NCBI GenBank assembly: GCA_020852275.1
Contig: JADZBE010000033.1
Coordinates: 1-64,000, forward strand
Source of the DNA: Phycisphaerales bacterium
Lineage (GTDB): Bacteria; Planctomycetota; Phycisphaerae; UBA1845
Length of the DNA stretch: 64,000 bases
Direction: 5' to 3'
Shown here: piece by piece, positions 28,151-36,704 of the stretch
Layout: every line of letters starts with the position of its first letter
Position numbering within the stretch: position 1 is the first letter of the stretch
Notes under the pieces: generated by a model
Told to the model about the DNA's origin: nothing
The model's database searches: none
What the model saw: only the letters and a program-made list of their open reading frames with translations
Program-made: the position numbers and the translations under genes

Positions 28151-29626
28151 TCAGCGCAGCTTCAGCTTGCGGAGCGCGATGAGGCTCATGCGCAGCAGGA
28201 GCAGGCCGTGCAGGAAGCGGCGGATGTTGCTGACGCCGTACGTTCGGGCCTGGTAGCGGATGGGGATTTCCAGGATTTTCAGGTTCGCCCTCGACGCGCC
28301 GAAGATGAGGTCGAAATCGCCGAAGGGGTCGAAGTCTCCGAAGTAGGCGCGATCGGCGGCGATGCGCTCGTAGTCGCTGCGGCGCAGCACCTTCGTCCCG
28401 CACAGCGTGTCGCGGAAGCGCTGCTCCAGAAGCCAGGTGAACAGCCGGCTGAAGAAGGCATTCGCCAACTTGTTGAGCGATCGCATCGCGTCGCGCTGCA
28501 TGGGATAGACCAGCCGCGTTCCGTTGACGAACTCGGCCTTGCCGGAGGCGATGCAGTCGAAGAACTTCGGCAATTCCTCCGGCGGGACCGTGAGGTCCGC
28601 GTCGAGGATCATCAGCACGTCTCCGCGCGCAGCGGCGAAGCCCTTGCGCACCGCATCGCCTTTACCGCGACCGTCGCCCTGCCTGATGAGGCGGATGTCG
28701 CGGTCGGGATAAGCGGCGATCACGCGCTCGATCTCCTCGGCCGTGCCGTCCGTGCTGTCGCCGTCCACGAAGATCAGCTCGGTGTGCGCTCCCATGCGCG
28801 GCGTGCGGCGGACGGCGGCTTCGACGTTGCCGCGTTCGTTGCGCGTGGGGATGACGACGCTGCACGTCAACGATCTGTCCACCGAGCCGGCGACGAAAGG
28901 CCGGGCAATGACGAGCCGCACGAGCGACAGCGCCCGCGTAAGGCGGAGTCGCGCCAGGACCCGGTTGCACAGGGTGGCAAGCCCCGGCACGCGCAGCGGC
29001 AGGAGCATCTCGTCCGTGCGGCGGATCAGCTCAAAGCCGGAAAGGGTCAGAAGGTTCTGCACGTCGGCGTTGGAAAGCCAGTTCATCAGGCCCGTGCTGC
29101 GGCGCAGTCCGACCTTGTCGGCGAGCTTGAGAATCGGCTCCCATGCGGGGTTGTAGTACGCGAGGATGACGCGTGTCGTGGGCTTGCACACCCGGCGGAC
29201 GCGCTCCAGGCAGGCCTGAATGTCATTCAGCTCCGCGACGGCATCGGTGAGGAGCACATAGTCGAATGTTTGATCCAGCTCGAAGGTCTGCGGGTCAGCG
29301 ACCTGAAATGAGAACTCGGGCTGGGCGCAGCGGGCGGCGGCAATGACAGCCGGTCGGGAGTCGATCCCCGTGCCGCGCGCCGCGCCGACCTGCGCCAGCA
29401 GATTCGGCGTGTGACACCCGACCTGCAGCACGCTGCCGCCGGGGCGAATGTGGATGCGGAAGAGCCGCAGCAGCTCGCGGCGGAAGCTGGAGGCCGCGAA
29501 GGAAGCGCGGCTGCCCGACGGCTTTGCCTCCGCGACGGACGGCGCGTTCGCGGTCGGCGCCAGCCAGTCCCCGCTCGACAGCGACCCCCAACCCGTCTTA
29601 GGCGCTGTAATGGGCGGCTGGATCAT
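28151..29626 (-). CDS. Fused SAM-methyltransferase and family 2 glycosyltransferase
   Basis: 491 residues. The N-terminal half (about 50-245) is a class I methyltransferase: VLQVGCHTPNLLAQVG (SAM motif), FDYVLLTDAVAELNDIQACL and a later region ending in a basic helix. The C-terminal half (about 254-491) is a GT2 transferase of the dolichol-phosphate-mannose-synthase type: CSVVIPTRNERGNVEA, FVDGDSTDGT, DADL (the DxD metal site, 342-345) and FGDFDPFGDFDLIFGASR. The start ATG at 29626 is preferred over the longer frame to 30175, which is only spacer. It is convergent with the methyltransferase remnant. It may build and methylate a lipid-linked or exported glycan. Confidence 0.82.
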   Translation of the reverse strand: MIQPPITAPKTGWGSLSSGDWLAPTANAPSVAEAKPSGSRASFAASSFRRELLRLFRIHIRPGGSVLQVGCHTPNLLAQVGAARGTGIDSRPAVIAAARCAQPEFSFQVADPQTFELDQTFDYVLLTDAVAELNDIQACLERVRRVCKPTTRVILAYYNPAWEPILKLADKVGLRRSTGLMNWLSNADVQNLLTLSGFELIRRTDEMLLPLRVPGLATLCNRVLARLRLTRALSLVRLVIARPFVAGSVDRSLTCSVVIPTRNERGNVEAAVRRTPRMGAHTELIFVDGDSTDGTAEEIERVIAAYPDRDIRLIRQGDGRGKGDAVRKGFAAARGDVLMILDADLTVPPEELPKFFDCIASGKAEFVNGTRLVYPMQRDAMRSLNKLANAFFSRLFTWLLEQRFRDTLCGTKVLRRSDYERIAADRAYFGDFDPFGDFDLIFGASRANLKILEIPIRYQARTYGVSNIRRFLHGLLLLRMSLIALRKLKLR

Positions 29627-29746
29627 GCGGTGGCGTTTCCCCGGCGTGCAAAGGACGAGTCTCGATCGGGTTATCGGCGCAAGGAGCTTGTCGGTTGAGG
29701 CGGGAGGCGCGGCATTCGGTGGCGGGAAATGGCCGCGATGGGAAAG

Positions 29747-29772
29747 CACGGGTCCGCTGCTGCGGACCCGTG
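29747..29772. repeat. Perfect 11-bp stem hairpin
   Basis: CACGGGTCCGC-TGCT-GCGGACCCGTG. The following bases repeat related CGTGCC-rich units up to about 29860. This spacer (29627-30159) otherwise holds only a candidate -10 box at 29900. Confidence 0.7.
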
Positions 29773-29899
29773 CCACCCGCCAACCCAAGCCGCGGGTGTG
29801 GATCCGTGCCCCCCGCCACCGGCGGTTCGCAGAACGCTGTTGTCGTGCCACGCGCTGGGTTGTCCGGGCGGGGGGGTGGGATTGCGCTGGGGGGAGCGG

Positions 29900-29905
29900 T
29901 ATAAT
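29900..29905 (+). promoter_or_regulatory. Perfect TATAAT, candidate -10 for the secreted protein gene
   Basis: TATAAT in a very GC-rich context about 255 bases upstream of the gene. No convincing -35 at 16-18 bases. Confidence 0.35.
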
Positions 29906-30159
29906 GGGGCCGGCCTGCGGGACGTGGGATGGGAGCCTGCCACAGAGACGCTGCCGGAACTGCCGGATGCGCTGTGCACCTGCCCAGGCTGCGGATTCGG
30001 GCGATTTTGACCGCACAAGGTGGACCCGTTGGGTGCCGCTGCGCGGACATGTTGAAAAATGGGGGTCGGACAGGGGGCGGCGCGCCGCTCGGGGGAGCAA
30101 CGGAGCGTCGCAGGGGTTCAGTGCGAGACGGGACGTCTCGGATGAAAGGAGCCAGGAAG

Positions 30160-32376
30160 ATGGCAATGCGAACAATCCGTTGGGCCGTTCTTGCGGGGCT
30201 GATCGCCGCGGCCATGCCGCTCGCCACCGCCCGCGCGCAGTACGAATCGAGCAACATCTCGCTCTACAAGCAGTTCACGCTGGCGGACTTCGGAAATGCC
30301 GGCAACGGCAACAGTTGCTGGGGATACGTCTCCGGCTCCGGGCGCGAGTATGCGATCATGGGCGTGTCCAACAAGGTGGCGTTTGTGGACATCACCGATC
30401 CGGTTAACTCACAGATCGTCGCCACGGTCGCGCACACCAACAGTCTGTGGGCCGACATGAAGGTGTATGGCGACTACTGCTACGTGGTGAATGAGGCGGG
30501 CGGCGGCATCCAGGTGATTGACATCTCCAACATCGACAACGGCGTGGCCAATCTGGTGCGCAGTGTTTCCTCGCCCTCGACCAGCCACACAGTGGGCGTG
30601 AACACGGACAGCGGCTTCCTGTACCCGACGGGCTCGAGCACGGACAACGGCGGCATGTTGATCTTCAACCTGGCCGATCCGAGCAATCCGGTCAAGGTCA
30701 ATGCATGGAACACCGCCTACGTGCACGAGTGTCACGTGGTGAAGTACACGTCCGGACCGTACGCGGGCAAGGAGATTGCCTTCCTCTTCTGCGGCGGACA
30801 GGGCATCTACATTGTGGACGTCACCAACAAGTCCAACCTCGTCAATCTGACGCACAAGACGTATCCGTGCCTGAACTACTGCCACCAGGGTTGGACGACG
30901 GACGACCGGCGTTATCTCTTCGTGGACGACGAGCTGGACGAGTTGTACGGCTGCCGGAATGAGACGACGACGTACGTGTTCGACATCGCCGACCTTACCA
31001 ACATCCAACTGGTCAACACGTTCAGCAACGGCATCAACGTTCCCGACCACAACCTGTATTTCCTGAACGGGCTGCTGTTTCAGTCGAACTACGGCACAGG
31101 CTTGCGCGTCTGGGACGTCAGCGACATCATGGCGCCGGCGGAGATCGGATACTTTGACACGTATCCGGGCAGCAACCCGCTGGACTTCGTCGGCGACTGG
31201 AGCAATTACCCGTATTTCCCGAGCGGGACGGTCATCGCGGGCGACATCAACCGCGGGCTGTTTGTGCTTGACGTGGATGCCAATCATGGCGGGATCGAGT
31301 TCAACTTCCCCAACGGCATTCCAGATCGCGTGCAGCCCGCCGGCGGTACGACGGTTCGCGTGGAAGTGGTGGGAACCTACGGAGGCGATCCGCAACCGGG
31401 CACGGGGCTGTTGCACTATGACTTGGGCGGCGGATTCGTCAGCACGGCCATGAACCAGATTTCGGACAACGTGTACGACGCGGTGTTCCCGGCGGTTCCT
31501 TGCGGCGACACGGTTCGATTCTACTTCAGCGCCGAAGACACGGAGGGCACGGTTTACAACGATCCGGCCAATGCTCCGGCGGGCAGCCACTCGGCCCTTT
31601 CAACCGGCGGCACGAACCCGGTGTTCGTGGACAACTTCGAGGCGGACATGGGCTGGACGGTGACCAATGAGAGCGTATCCGACGGCGCGTGGGTGCGCGG
31701 CATTCCCGCGGGCGATGGATCCCGCGGCGACCCGACGCAGGACTACGACGGCTCGGGCCGATGCTTCGTGACCGGTCTGGGAAACGGGACGGACTTGGAC
31801 GGCGGACCGACGCGCCTCACCTCGCTCGCCTTCGACTTGTCCAGCGGCGGCTTGGTCGAGTATGCCGCGTGGTTTGCCAACGACGACAACGACGCCGACC
31901 GGCTGACGGTGGAGGTCTCCAACAACGACGGCACGAACTGGACGCCCGTCGAGTCGCTCGGGCAGACGTCCGGCTGGGAGCTGCACCGCTTCGACGTGGC
32001 GGACTACGTCACGCCGTCCGCGCAGATGCGCATGCGTTTTAGCGCCACGGACAATCCGAACAACTCCGTCACCGAGGCCGGCGTGGATGCTTTCAACGCG
32101 TTCACGCTCGTCTGCGAAGGCGGCATCACCTGCGGCGACATCAAAAAGTTGTCGGCTCGCTGCCGCGACAACGGGCAGATCAAGGCGAAGGTCGTGCTGA
32201 TCGATGAGAGCTTCAGCGGGCAGACGGTGACGATCGCCATCGACGGCGTTGAGCACGTTTTGACCATCAGCGGACGCCGCGCGCCGCACAAGGAGTGCTG
32301 CTTCAGCGGCACGCGCACGATCACGCTGGAAGATCCCGCGGGATGTGGGCGATCGAAGACGGTGACCTGTCCGTAG
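30160..32376 (+). CDS. Secreted choice-of-anchor B family protein with Cys-rich tail
   Basis: 738 residues from ATG 30160 (AAAGGAG just upstream). A signal peptide (about 1-25, ending PLATARAQ) is followed by LVIVD-type beta-propeller repeats (KVAFVDITDPVNSQIVATV, GGIQVIDISN, YVFDIADLTN, GLRVWDVSDI), as in choice-of-anchor B proteins. A later beta-sandwich region (about 490-650) follows. The last 80 residues (from Cys at 32131) form a Cys-rich domain, CGDIKKLSARC to TVTCP, nearly the same as the end of the protein at 36705-38063. The protein is probably exported and held at the cell surface; that the tail is a sorting or anchoring unit is inference. Confidence 0.85.
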   Translation: MAMRTIRWAVLAGLIAAAMPLATARAQYESSNISLYKQFTLADFGNAGNGNSCWGYVSGSGREYAIMGVSNKVAFVDITDPVNSQIVATVAHTNSLWADMKVYGDYCYVVNEAGGGIQVIDISNIDNGVANLVRSVSSPSTSHTVGVNTDSGFLYPTGSSTDNGGMLIFNLADPSNPVKVNAWNTAYVHECHVVKYTSGPYAGKEIAFLFCGGQGIYIVDVTNKSNLVNLTHKTYPCLNYCHQGWTTDDRRYLFVDDELDELYGCRNETTTYVFDIADLTNIQLVNTFSNGINVPDHNLYFLNGLLFQSNYGTGLRVWDVSDIMAPAEIGYFDTYPGSNPLDFVGDWSNYPYFPSGTVIAGDINRGLFVLDVDANHGGIEFNFPNGIPDRVQPAGGTTVRVEVVGTYGGDPQPGTGLLHYDLGGGFVSTAMNQISDNVYDAVFPAVPCGDTVRFYFSAEDTEGTVYNDPANAPAGSHSALSTGGTNPVFVDNFEADMGWTVTNESVSDGAWVRGIPAGDGSRGDPTQDYDGSGRCFVTGLGNGTDLDGGPTRLTSLAFDLSSGGLVEYAAWFANDDNDADRLTVEVSNNDGTNWTPVESLGQTSGWELHRFDVADYVTPSAQMRMRFSATDNPNNSVTEAGVDAFNAFTLVCEGGITCGDIKKLSARCRDNGQIKAKVVLIDESFSGQTVTIAIDGVEHVLTISGRRAPHKECCFSGTRTITLEDPAGCGRSKTVTCP

Positions 32377-32864
32377 AGGATCCTTCTATCAGGGTTTGGA
32401 TTGAGGCGGACGCGGGCAGGGTGAACTTCGGTTCGTCCTGCCCGTGCCGTTTCGCCGAGCGGCGTCCGGCAGGCTTGCCGTCTGGAAAGTTCGCCGCCCC
32501 CGAACGGCTCGCCGTGGAAGTCAGACGGAACGGCTTTGCTGCCGGCGGGCGTGCCCCATCCCGCTGAGAGTCACCGCCTGGAAAGCCCGTGCGCCAAGGG
32601 AAAACGGCTTTGAACACAGGCTGCCTGGGCGGGTCGTGCCGCGGACGCGCGCGACCCGAACGGCCTCAGGATCCACCCGACAGGGGCCGTTTGGCACTTC
32701 CAGACTCATACTCCAGGGACGCGACCCTTGTTTTCCCGGGCACAAGACCGAGTGCCCAACACCACGGGCTGGAAACCGAACGCATCGGCCCTCCTTCTGT
32801 CGTAGATGCGTTTCGAGTGAACCTGCCATCGCTGCGGGACATGGACGGATATCGGCCAAAGTTC
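32377..32864. other. Intergenic, nothing recognised
   Basis: About 490 bases between the secreted protein and the BlaI operator region. Short ORFs are present on both strands without recognisable domains. Confidence 0.4.
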
Positions 32865-32893
32865 TTGACGGCCGTCTACGATTGTAGTAATCA
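32865..32893 (+). promoter_or_regulatory. Promoter with BlaI-type operator for the blaI/M56 pair
   Basis: TTGACG (32865-32870) and a weak -10 (TAATCA, 32888-32893, 17-base spacer). Between them CTACGATTGTAG (32876-32887) is an inverted repeat close to the BlaI/MecI operator consensus TACANNTGTA. A repressor bound there would block the promoter, so autoregulation by the next gene is expected. Confidence 0.6.
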
Positions 32894-32929
32894 ACAGACT
32901 TGCGTAGAGCAAGCCGGAGGGAGTTCGCC

Positions 32930-33412
32930 ATGCGTCGGTCGCTGGTACCTGATCTCGGTCCGTTGGAGCACCACCTGCTCCGGATCGTGTGGCGAATGAA
33001 CCCGGTCTCAGCGCGGGATGTGCTTGACGCGCATAACCACAGCGCGGACAAGGTGTTAGCGTACACAACGGTGATGACGCTTCTCACCCGCATGGTGGAG
33101 AAGGGAGCGCTGACGGTGGATCGAAGCCGGCAGCCGTTCCTGTTCACGGCGGCGATCTCGCGCGAGCAGATGCTGGCGCAGCGTGTCCGAGACTTCGTGG
33201 ATCAGTTCTTTGACGGTCAGAGCACCGAGCTTGCCTTGAAGCTCGTCGAGGAGTCGCCGATCTCGGCCGAGTCGCTCCAGCGGCTCGAGGAGATTCTCAA
33301 GCAGCACCGGCGCACTTCGCTACCCGCGTCCGCAAACTCTCCCACTGCCTCAATCGCTTCCCTCCCTTCATCAGAGACTTCAAGTGCCATGGATCAGGAG
33401 GAGCGATCATGA
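32930..33412 (+). CDS. BlaI/MecI-family transcriptional repressor
   Basis: 160 residues: a winged-helix DNA-binding domain (LGPLEHHLLRIVWRMNPVSARDVLD, then YTTVMTLLTRMVEKGALTVDRSRQPFLFTAAISREQM) and a C-terminal dimerisation helix region. Such repressors are cleaved when a partner M56 peptidase is activated. ATG at 32930, with GGAGGGAG upstream; its stop overlaps the next start (ATGA). The C-terminal tail is Ser/Thr/Ala-rich and longer than usual. Confidence 0.92.
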   Translation: MRRSLVPDLGPLEHHLLRIVWRMNPVSARDVLDAHNHSADKVLAYTTVMTLLTRMVEKGALTVDRSRQPFLFTAAISREQMLAQRVRDFVDQFFDGQSTELALKLVEESPISAESLQRLEEILKQHRRTSLPASANSPTASIASLPSSETSSAMDQEERS

Positions 33413-35343
33413 CCGCCGCCGCGTTGTACGACCTCGTTCTGCGTTACGGCGGTCTGACGCTGCTCCACGCCACCGTGCTGGCAGCGCTGACGTGGGGCGT
33501 ATGCCGGTTCGCGCTGAAGCAGGCGCGGCCCGCCTTGTGCGCGGCGCTGTGGACGATCGTGCTGCTGAAGTTCGTCATCCCGCCGGTGCTGCCGGGAGAG
33601 ATGGCGCTGAGCGGCTGGCTGGCGAAGGCGCCGTCGGCCGCGGAACTGACCGCCGGCATGGACTTCCCGGACGAGTCCGACCCTGCGGGCAGCGCTGAAG
33701 CGGACGGCGCGGCGCCTTCGTTGAAGCCCGCCGCGCGAGGGGCGTTCGCAGGCGCGAGTTCCAGCGGCGTTTCGTGGAGCGGCGCGATCGGACTTCTGTA
33801 TCTCATCGGACTGGCAGCGGTGACTTTGCGGTGGTTCAGGCATCGCCTGGCGCTCGCCCGTCTGATTCGCGCGTGGCCGGCCGCGGACGATCGGATGCTG
33901 GAGGAAGTCGCGGCGCTGGCGCATCGCGTCGGCTTGATGTCCGTGCCGCGGGTGCGCATGACGCGGGAGGCGATCAGCCCGTTCATCAGCGGGTTCACTT
34001 CCCCCACGCTCATCCTGCCCGTGGATGTGCTCGCGTCGGTTTCAGCGACGGAGCGCGACTCGCTGATTCTGCACGAACTGGCGCATTTGCGCCGCGGCGA
34101 TCTGCTGATTCGCGGCATGGAGAATTTCGTCCGGCTGGTCTTCTACTTCTGGCCGCCGGTGGGATGGGTGTGCCGCCAGATCGAGCGTTTTTCTGAAATG
34201 GCCTGCGACCAGTGGGCGGTGTTGGCCGCGCGTGTGTCGCCGGATGTTTACGCGAATTCACTGCTGAAAGTGGTTCGATGCTGCACGGACAGGCCTGTGC
34301 CTGCCGGTGCGACCCTGGCATTCGCCCGTGGCGGGCGGTTATTGGAGGAACGATTTCACATGATTCTCGAAAAGACCTGCAGGACGCCGCGGTACTCGTG
34401 GCTTGGGACGGCGGCGGTGATCGCCTGGGCCGCATTCGCGCTGACGGGAGGCGCCGCGGCGCAGGACGCTCCGGAAAAACAGCCGCCCGCGCCGCCGCAG
34501 AATTCGCCCCCGGCGCGGCCCAACGTGGACATGGATCAGCCCGTGCTGCCCGAGCGCGCCAAGGCGCTCATGGAGCAGTACGGCGCGGAGGGCATCGACG
34601 CCAACAGCGACGGCATGCTGACGCGCCGCGAGGTGTTCGAGTTCTACCAGAAGAAGGGTCTGCCGCTTCCGGGTCGTCCGGGCGGGCCGGGCAGCGAGTC
34701 GGACCGACCCGCGCCCGGCAGGTTCGGCCCGGGGCGTCCGGGGCCCGGCGGACCGGTGGACATGCTGGAACTGTTCGAGCGATTCCTGCGGATTGAGTCG
34801 GGCAAGATCTCGCGCGAGCGGATTCTCCTCGCCTCGCCGCGCGCGGACGCGGACCATGACGGCAAGCTCAGCGACGAGGAGTTCGCCAAGGCGCTCGACT
34901 TTGCGCACGAGATGGCGGTGAAGCGCCTGCTGGAAGCGCAGCCGGCCACCGACACGGACCGCGACGGGAAGCTCTCTGACGAGGAACTGGCGGCGTTCAA
35001 GACTTCGACGTTGGAGCGCGTGGGGCAACGGATCCTCACGTCTAACAAGGACGCGGACAAGGACGGAGATGGCAAGCTCTCGGAAGAGGAGTTCCTCTCG
35101 TTCCGCGAGGCGCAGGCGGTGAAGCTGCGCGAGGAGATGCTCCAGCGCCACCCGGAAACCGACACGGACAAGGACGGCAAGCTGAGTGAAGAGGAGTTCC
35201 GTGCCGCGGAGCAGAGGATGCGCGCGGCGGCCGGTCGAGGTCGTCCCGGCGGCGCGCCCGGCGCGGGTCCGCAGCGTCCCCTGCCCGGCGAGTTGAAGAA
35301 GGACGCGCCGGAAACGAGTGAGCCGCCGACGCCGAAGCCATGA
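33409..35343 (+). CDS. BlaR1-like M56 peptidase fused to EF-hand repeats
   Basis: 644 residues. N-terminal transmembrane segments (about 1-60 and 125-145), then the zinc peptidase core with LILHELAHLRRGD (HExxH) and a further span. A final transmembrane segment (about 325-345, WLGTAAVIAWAAFALTGG) is followed by an external Pro-rich region and about five EF-hand-like loops, for example DANSDGMLTRREV, DADHDGKLSDEEF, DTDRDGKLSDEEL and DTDKDGKLSEEEF. In BlaR1 the C-terminal part is a penicillin sensor; here it is a probable calcium-binding sensor. It is the likely activator that inactivates the adjacent repressor. Confidence 0.88.
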   Translation: MTAAALYDLVLRYGGLTLLHATVLAALTWGVCRFALKQARPALCAALWTIVLLKFVIPPVLPGEMALSGWLAKAPSAAELTAGMDFPDESDPAGSAEADGAAPSLKPAARGAFAGASSSGVSWSGAIGLLYLIGLAAVTLRWFRHRLALARLIRAWPAADDRMLEEVAALAHRVGLMSVPRVRMTREAISPFISGFTSPTLILPVDVLASVSATERDSLILHELAHLRRGDLLIRGMENFVRLVFYFWPPVGWVCRQIERFSEMACDQWAVLAARVSPDVYANSLLKVVRCCTDRPVPAGATLAFARGGRLLEERFHMILEKTCRTPRYSWLGTAAVIAWAAFALTGGAAAQDAPEKQPPAPPQNSPPARPNVDMDQPVLPERAKALMEQYGAEGIDANSDGMLTRREVFEFYQKKGLPLPGRPGGPGSESDRPAPGRFGPGRPGPGGPVDMLELFERFLRIESGKISRERILLASPRADADHDGKLSDEEFAKALDFAHEMAVKRLLEAQPATDTDRDGKLSDEELAAFKTSTLERVGQRILTSNKDADKDGDGKLSEEEFLSFREAQAVKLREEMLQRHPETDTDKDGKLSEEEFRAAEQRMRAAAGRGRPGGAPGAGPQRPLPGELKKDAPETSEPPTPKP

Positions 35344-35420
35344 CGCGCCGTTGGCGCCGAAGCCGTAGCGAGCCGTCGGTGCAGAAGCGGTAGCGAGTCG
35401 TTGGCCGGGAAACCTCAGCG
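35318..35420. repeat. Degenerate direct repeats at the end of the M56 gene
   Basis: Units of about 33 bases with a common GCCGAAGCCGTAGCGAGCCG core, seen about four times from inside the 3' end of the peptidase gene into the spacer. The spacer to 35732 also has a 21-mer copy (CCGCTTCCTTACGGTCGCGGCTC, 35512-35534). Confidence 0.6.
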
Positions 35421-35660
35421 AGCCGTGTCGCAAGCTGTACTCACTCTGGGGCACCGGCTTTCCAGCCGGCGGCTTCTTGGCCAGTGACGCGACGCCGCGT
35501 GCATGGAGGCACCGCTTCCTTACGGTCGCGGCTCAGATTGGAGAGCCGCTTTCCCACGGGCATCGCTCGGGAAATATCCTTTTCCCCAAGCGCGGGGCTT
35601 GATGGGTGTTAGAAACGTCTAACCGCCTCAACCGATGCTGCCCGGCATTCATGAAGCAAA

Positions 35661-35681
35661 CGGCGTGCATTTTGCACGCCG
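35661..35681. promoter_or_regulatory. Perfect 9-bp stem inverted repeat upstream of the DUF5666-like gene
   Basis: CGGCGTGCA-TTT-TGCACGCCG, about 50 bases before the start codon. It could be an operator or an RNA hairpin. Confidence 0.4.
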
Positions 35682-35732
35682 GAGTCGAGGATTCGAAAAG
35701 CGTGGTCAACAAAACAGAAGGAGGTTGAGCAG

Positions 35733-36488
35733 ATGAAGAGGACGATCCGAGGATTGGCCGCCGTCGCGCTGGCGGCGTCGATATGGACCGCGTCGGACGC
35801 GCAGGCACAGGTGCGTTTCCGGGGCGTGATCACGGCCGTGGGCGATCAGGGGGTTGCCCTGCACACGGACCGGGGCGACGTTCGCGTGTGGGTGACGGAG
35901 CATACGCGGATCATGCGCGACGGGATTCTGGTTCGGTTGCCCGCGTTACAGCCGGGGGACCGGGCCGCGGTCTCCGCGGAGGAAACCGACCGTGGACTGG
36001 TCGCGCTGGCGATCAACGCGCGCAGCGAGAATCCGGATGTGTTCGGAGTTCGCGGCGCGGTGGCGGAAGTGGGGGAGGCGGTCGTCGTGCTGCGGACGCG
36101 GCGCGGACCACTGGAGATTCACGTCACCGACCGCACGGAGATCTTCCGCAACGGCGAGCGCGTGCGGCTTGCGGCGCTGCAGGTCGGCGACCACGCGCGA
36201 GCGCTGGTTGAGCGGACGGATCGTGGGCTGCTCGGGATTTCGATCCAGGCGTTCGGCGAGGGCGTCTTCGTCATGGAAGGCGTCGTGGCCGGCGTGGGGG
36301 ATGGCGTCCTGCTCCTGCACACGCGGAGGGGAGACGCGGAGATTCACGTGACGGCGGAGACGGAGATTTACCGCAACGGCGAGCGCGTGCGTTTGCCCGC
36401 GCTGCAACGCGGAGATCTGGCACGGGCGATGGTTCAGCGCACCGATCGAGGGCTGCTGGGCATCCGCGTCGACGCCCACGGGGGGTAA
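35733..36488 (+). CDS. Exported protein of three tandem DUF5666-like repeats
   Basis: 251 residues with a signal peptide (cleavage likely after SDAQA, about 25). The mature part has three homologous repeats of about 70 residues: RGVITAVGDQGVALHT, RGAVAEVGEAVVVLRT and EGVVAGVGDGVLLLHT, each followed by a VHVTxxTEIxRNGERVRL-like stretch and a DRGLLGI-like end. The pattern resembles DUF5666 OB-fold-like domains. AGGAGG eight bases before the ATG is a strong ribosome binding site. Function unknown. Confidence 0.72.
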   Translation: MKRTIRGLAAVALAASIWTASDAQAQVRFRGVITAVGDQGVALHTDRGDVRVWVTEHTRIMRDGILVRLPALQPGDRAAVSAEETDRGLVALAINARSENPDVFGVRGAVAEVGEAVVVLRTRRGPLEIHVTDRTEIFRNGERVRLAALQVGDHARALVERTDRGLLGISIQAFGEGVFVMEGVVAGVGDGVLLLHTRRGDAEIHVTAETEIYRNGERVRLPALQRGDLARAMVQRTDRGLLGIRVDAHGG

Positions 36489-36517
36489 CGGGGCGCGGAT
36501 TGCCGCTTGGGCGAGAA

Positions 36518-36560
36518 TGGACGGGGCTGGATTCCCGCCGGCGCGGGAATGACGGGTTCT
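36518..36560. repeat. Partial copy of the palindromic element
   Basis: GGATTCCCGCCGGCGCGGGAATGACGGG, corresponding to one hairpin of copies A-D on the minus strand. Confidence 0.65.
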
Positions 36561-36596
36561 GCCACGGGTTTGGATCGAGCGTCTGCAAATGCGACC

Positions 36597-36622
36597 GGCC
36601 CGCGCCTTGCTCGGCGCGGGCC
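36597..36622. terminator. Perfect 10-bp GC hairpin between convergent genes
   Basis: GGCCCGCGCC-TTGCTC-GGCGCGGGCC, lying between the DUF5666-like gene and the minus-strand protease gene. There is no T-tract, so it may stop transcription only weakly or mark messenger ends. Confidence 0.55.
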
Positions 36623-36704
36623 GGCCTGTTTCCGCATCAGGGATTCGCGAACACGGCGCGCGGGGTTGCCGGCGCTCGCAGTGCTTGCCTCCGTCATCCG
36701 CCCA

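Noticed and set aside
29929-30159. Longer N-terminus of the choice-of-anchor B protein
   Set aside because: It would precede a clear signal peptide; ATG 30160 has AAAGGAG upstream.
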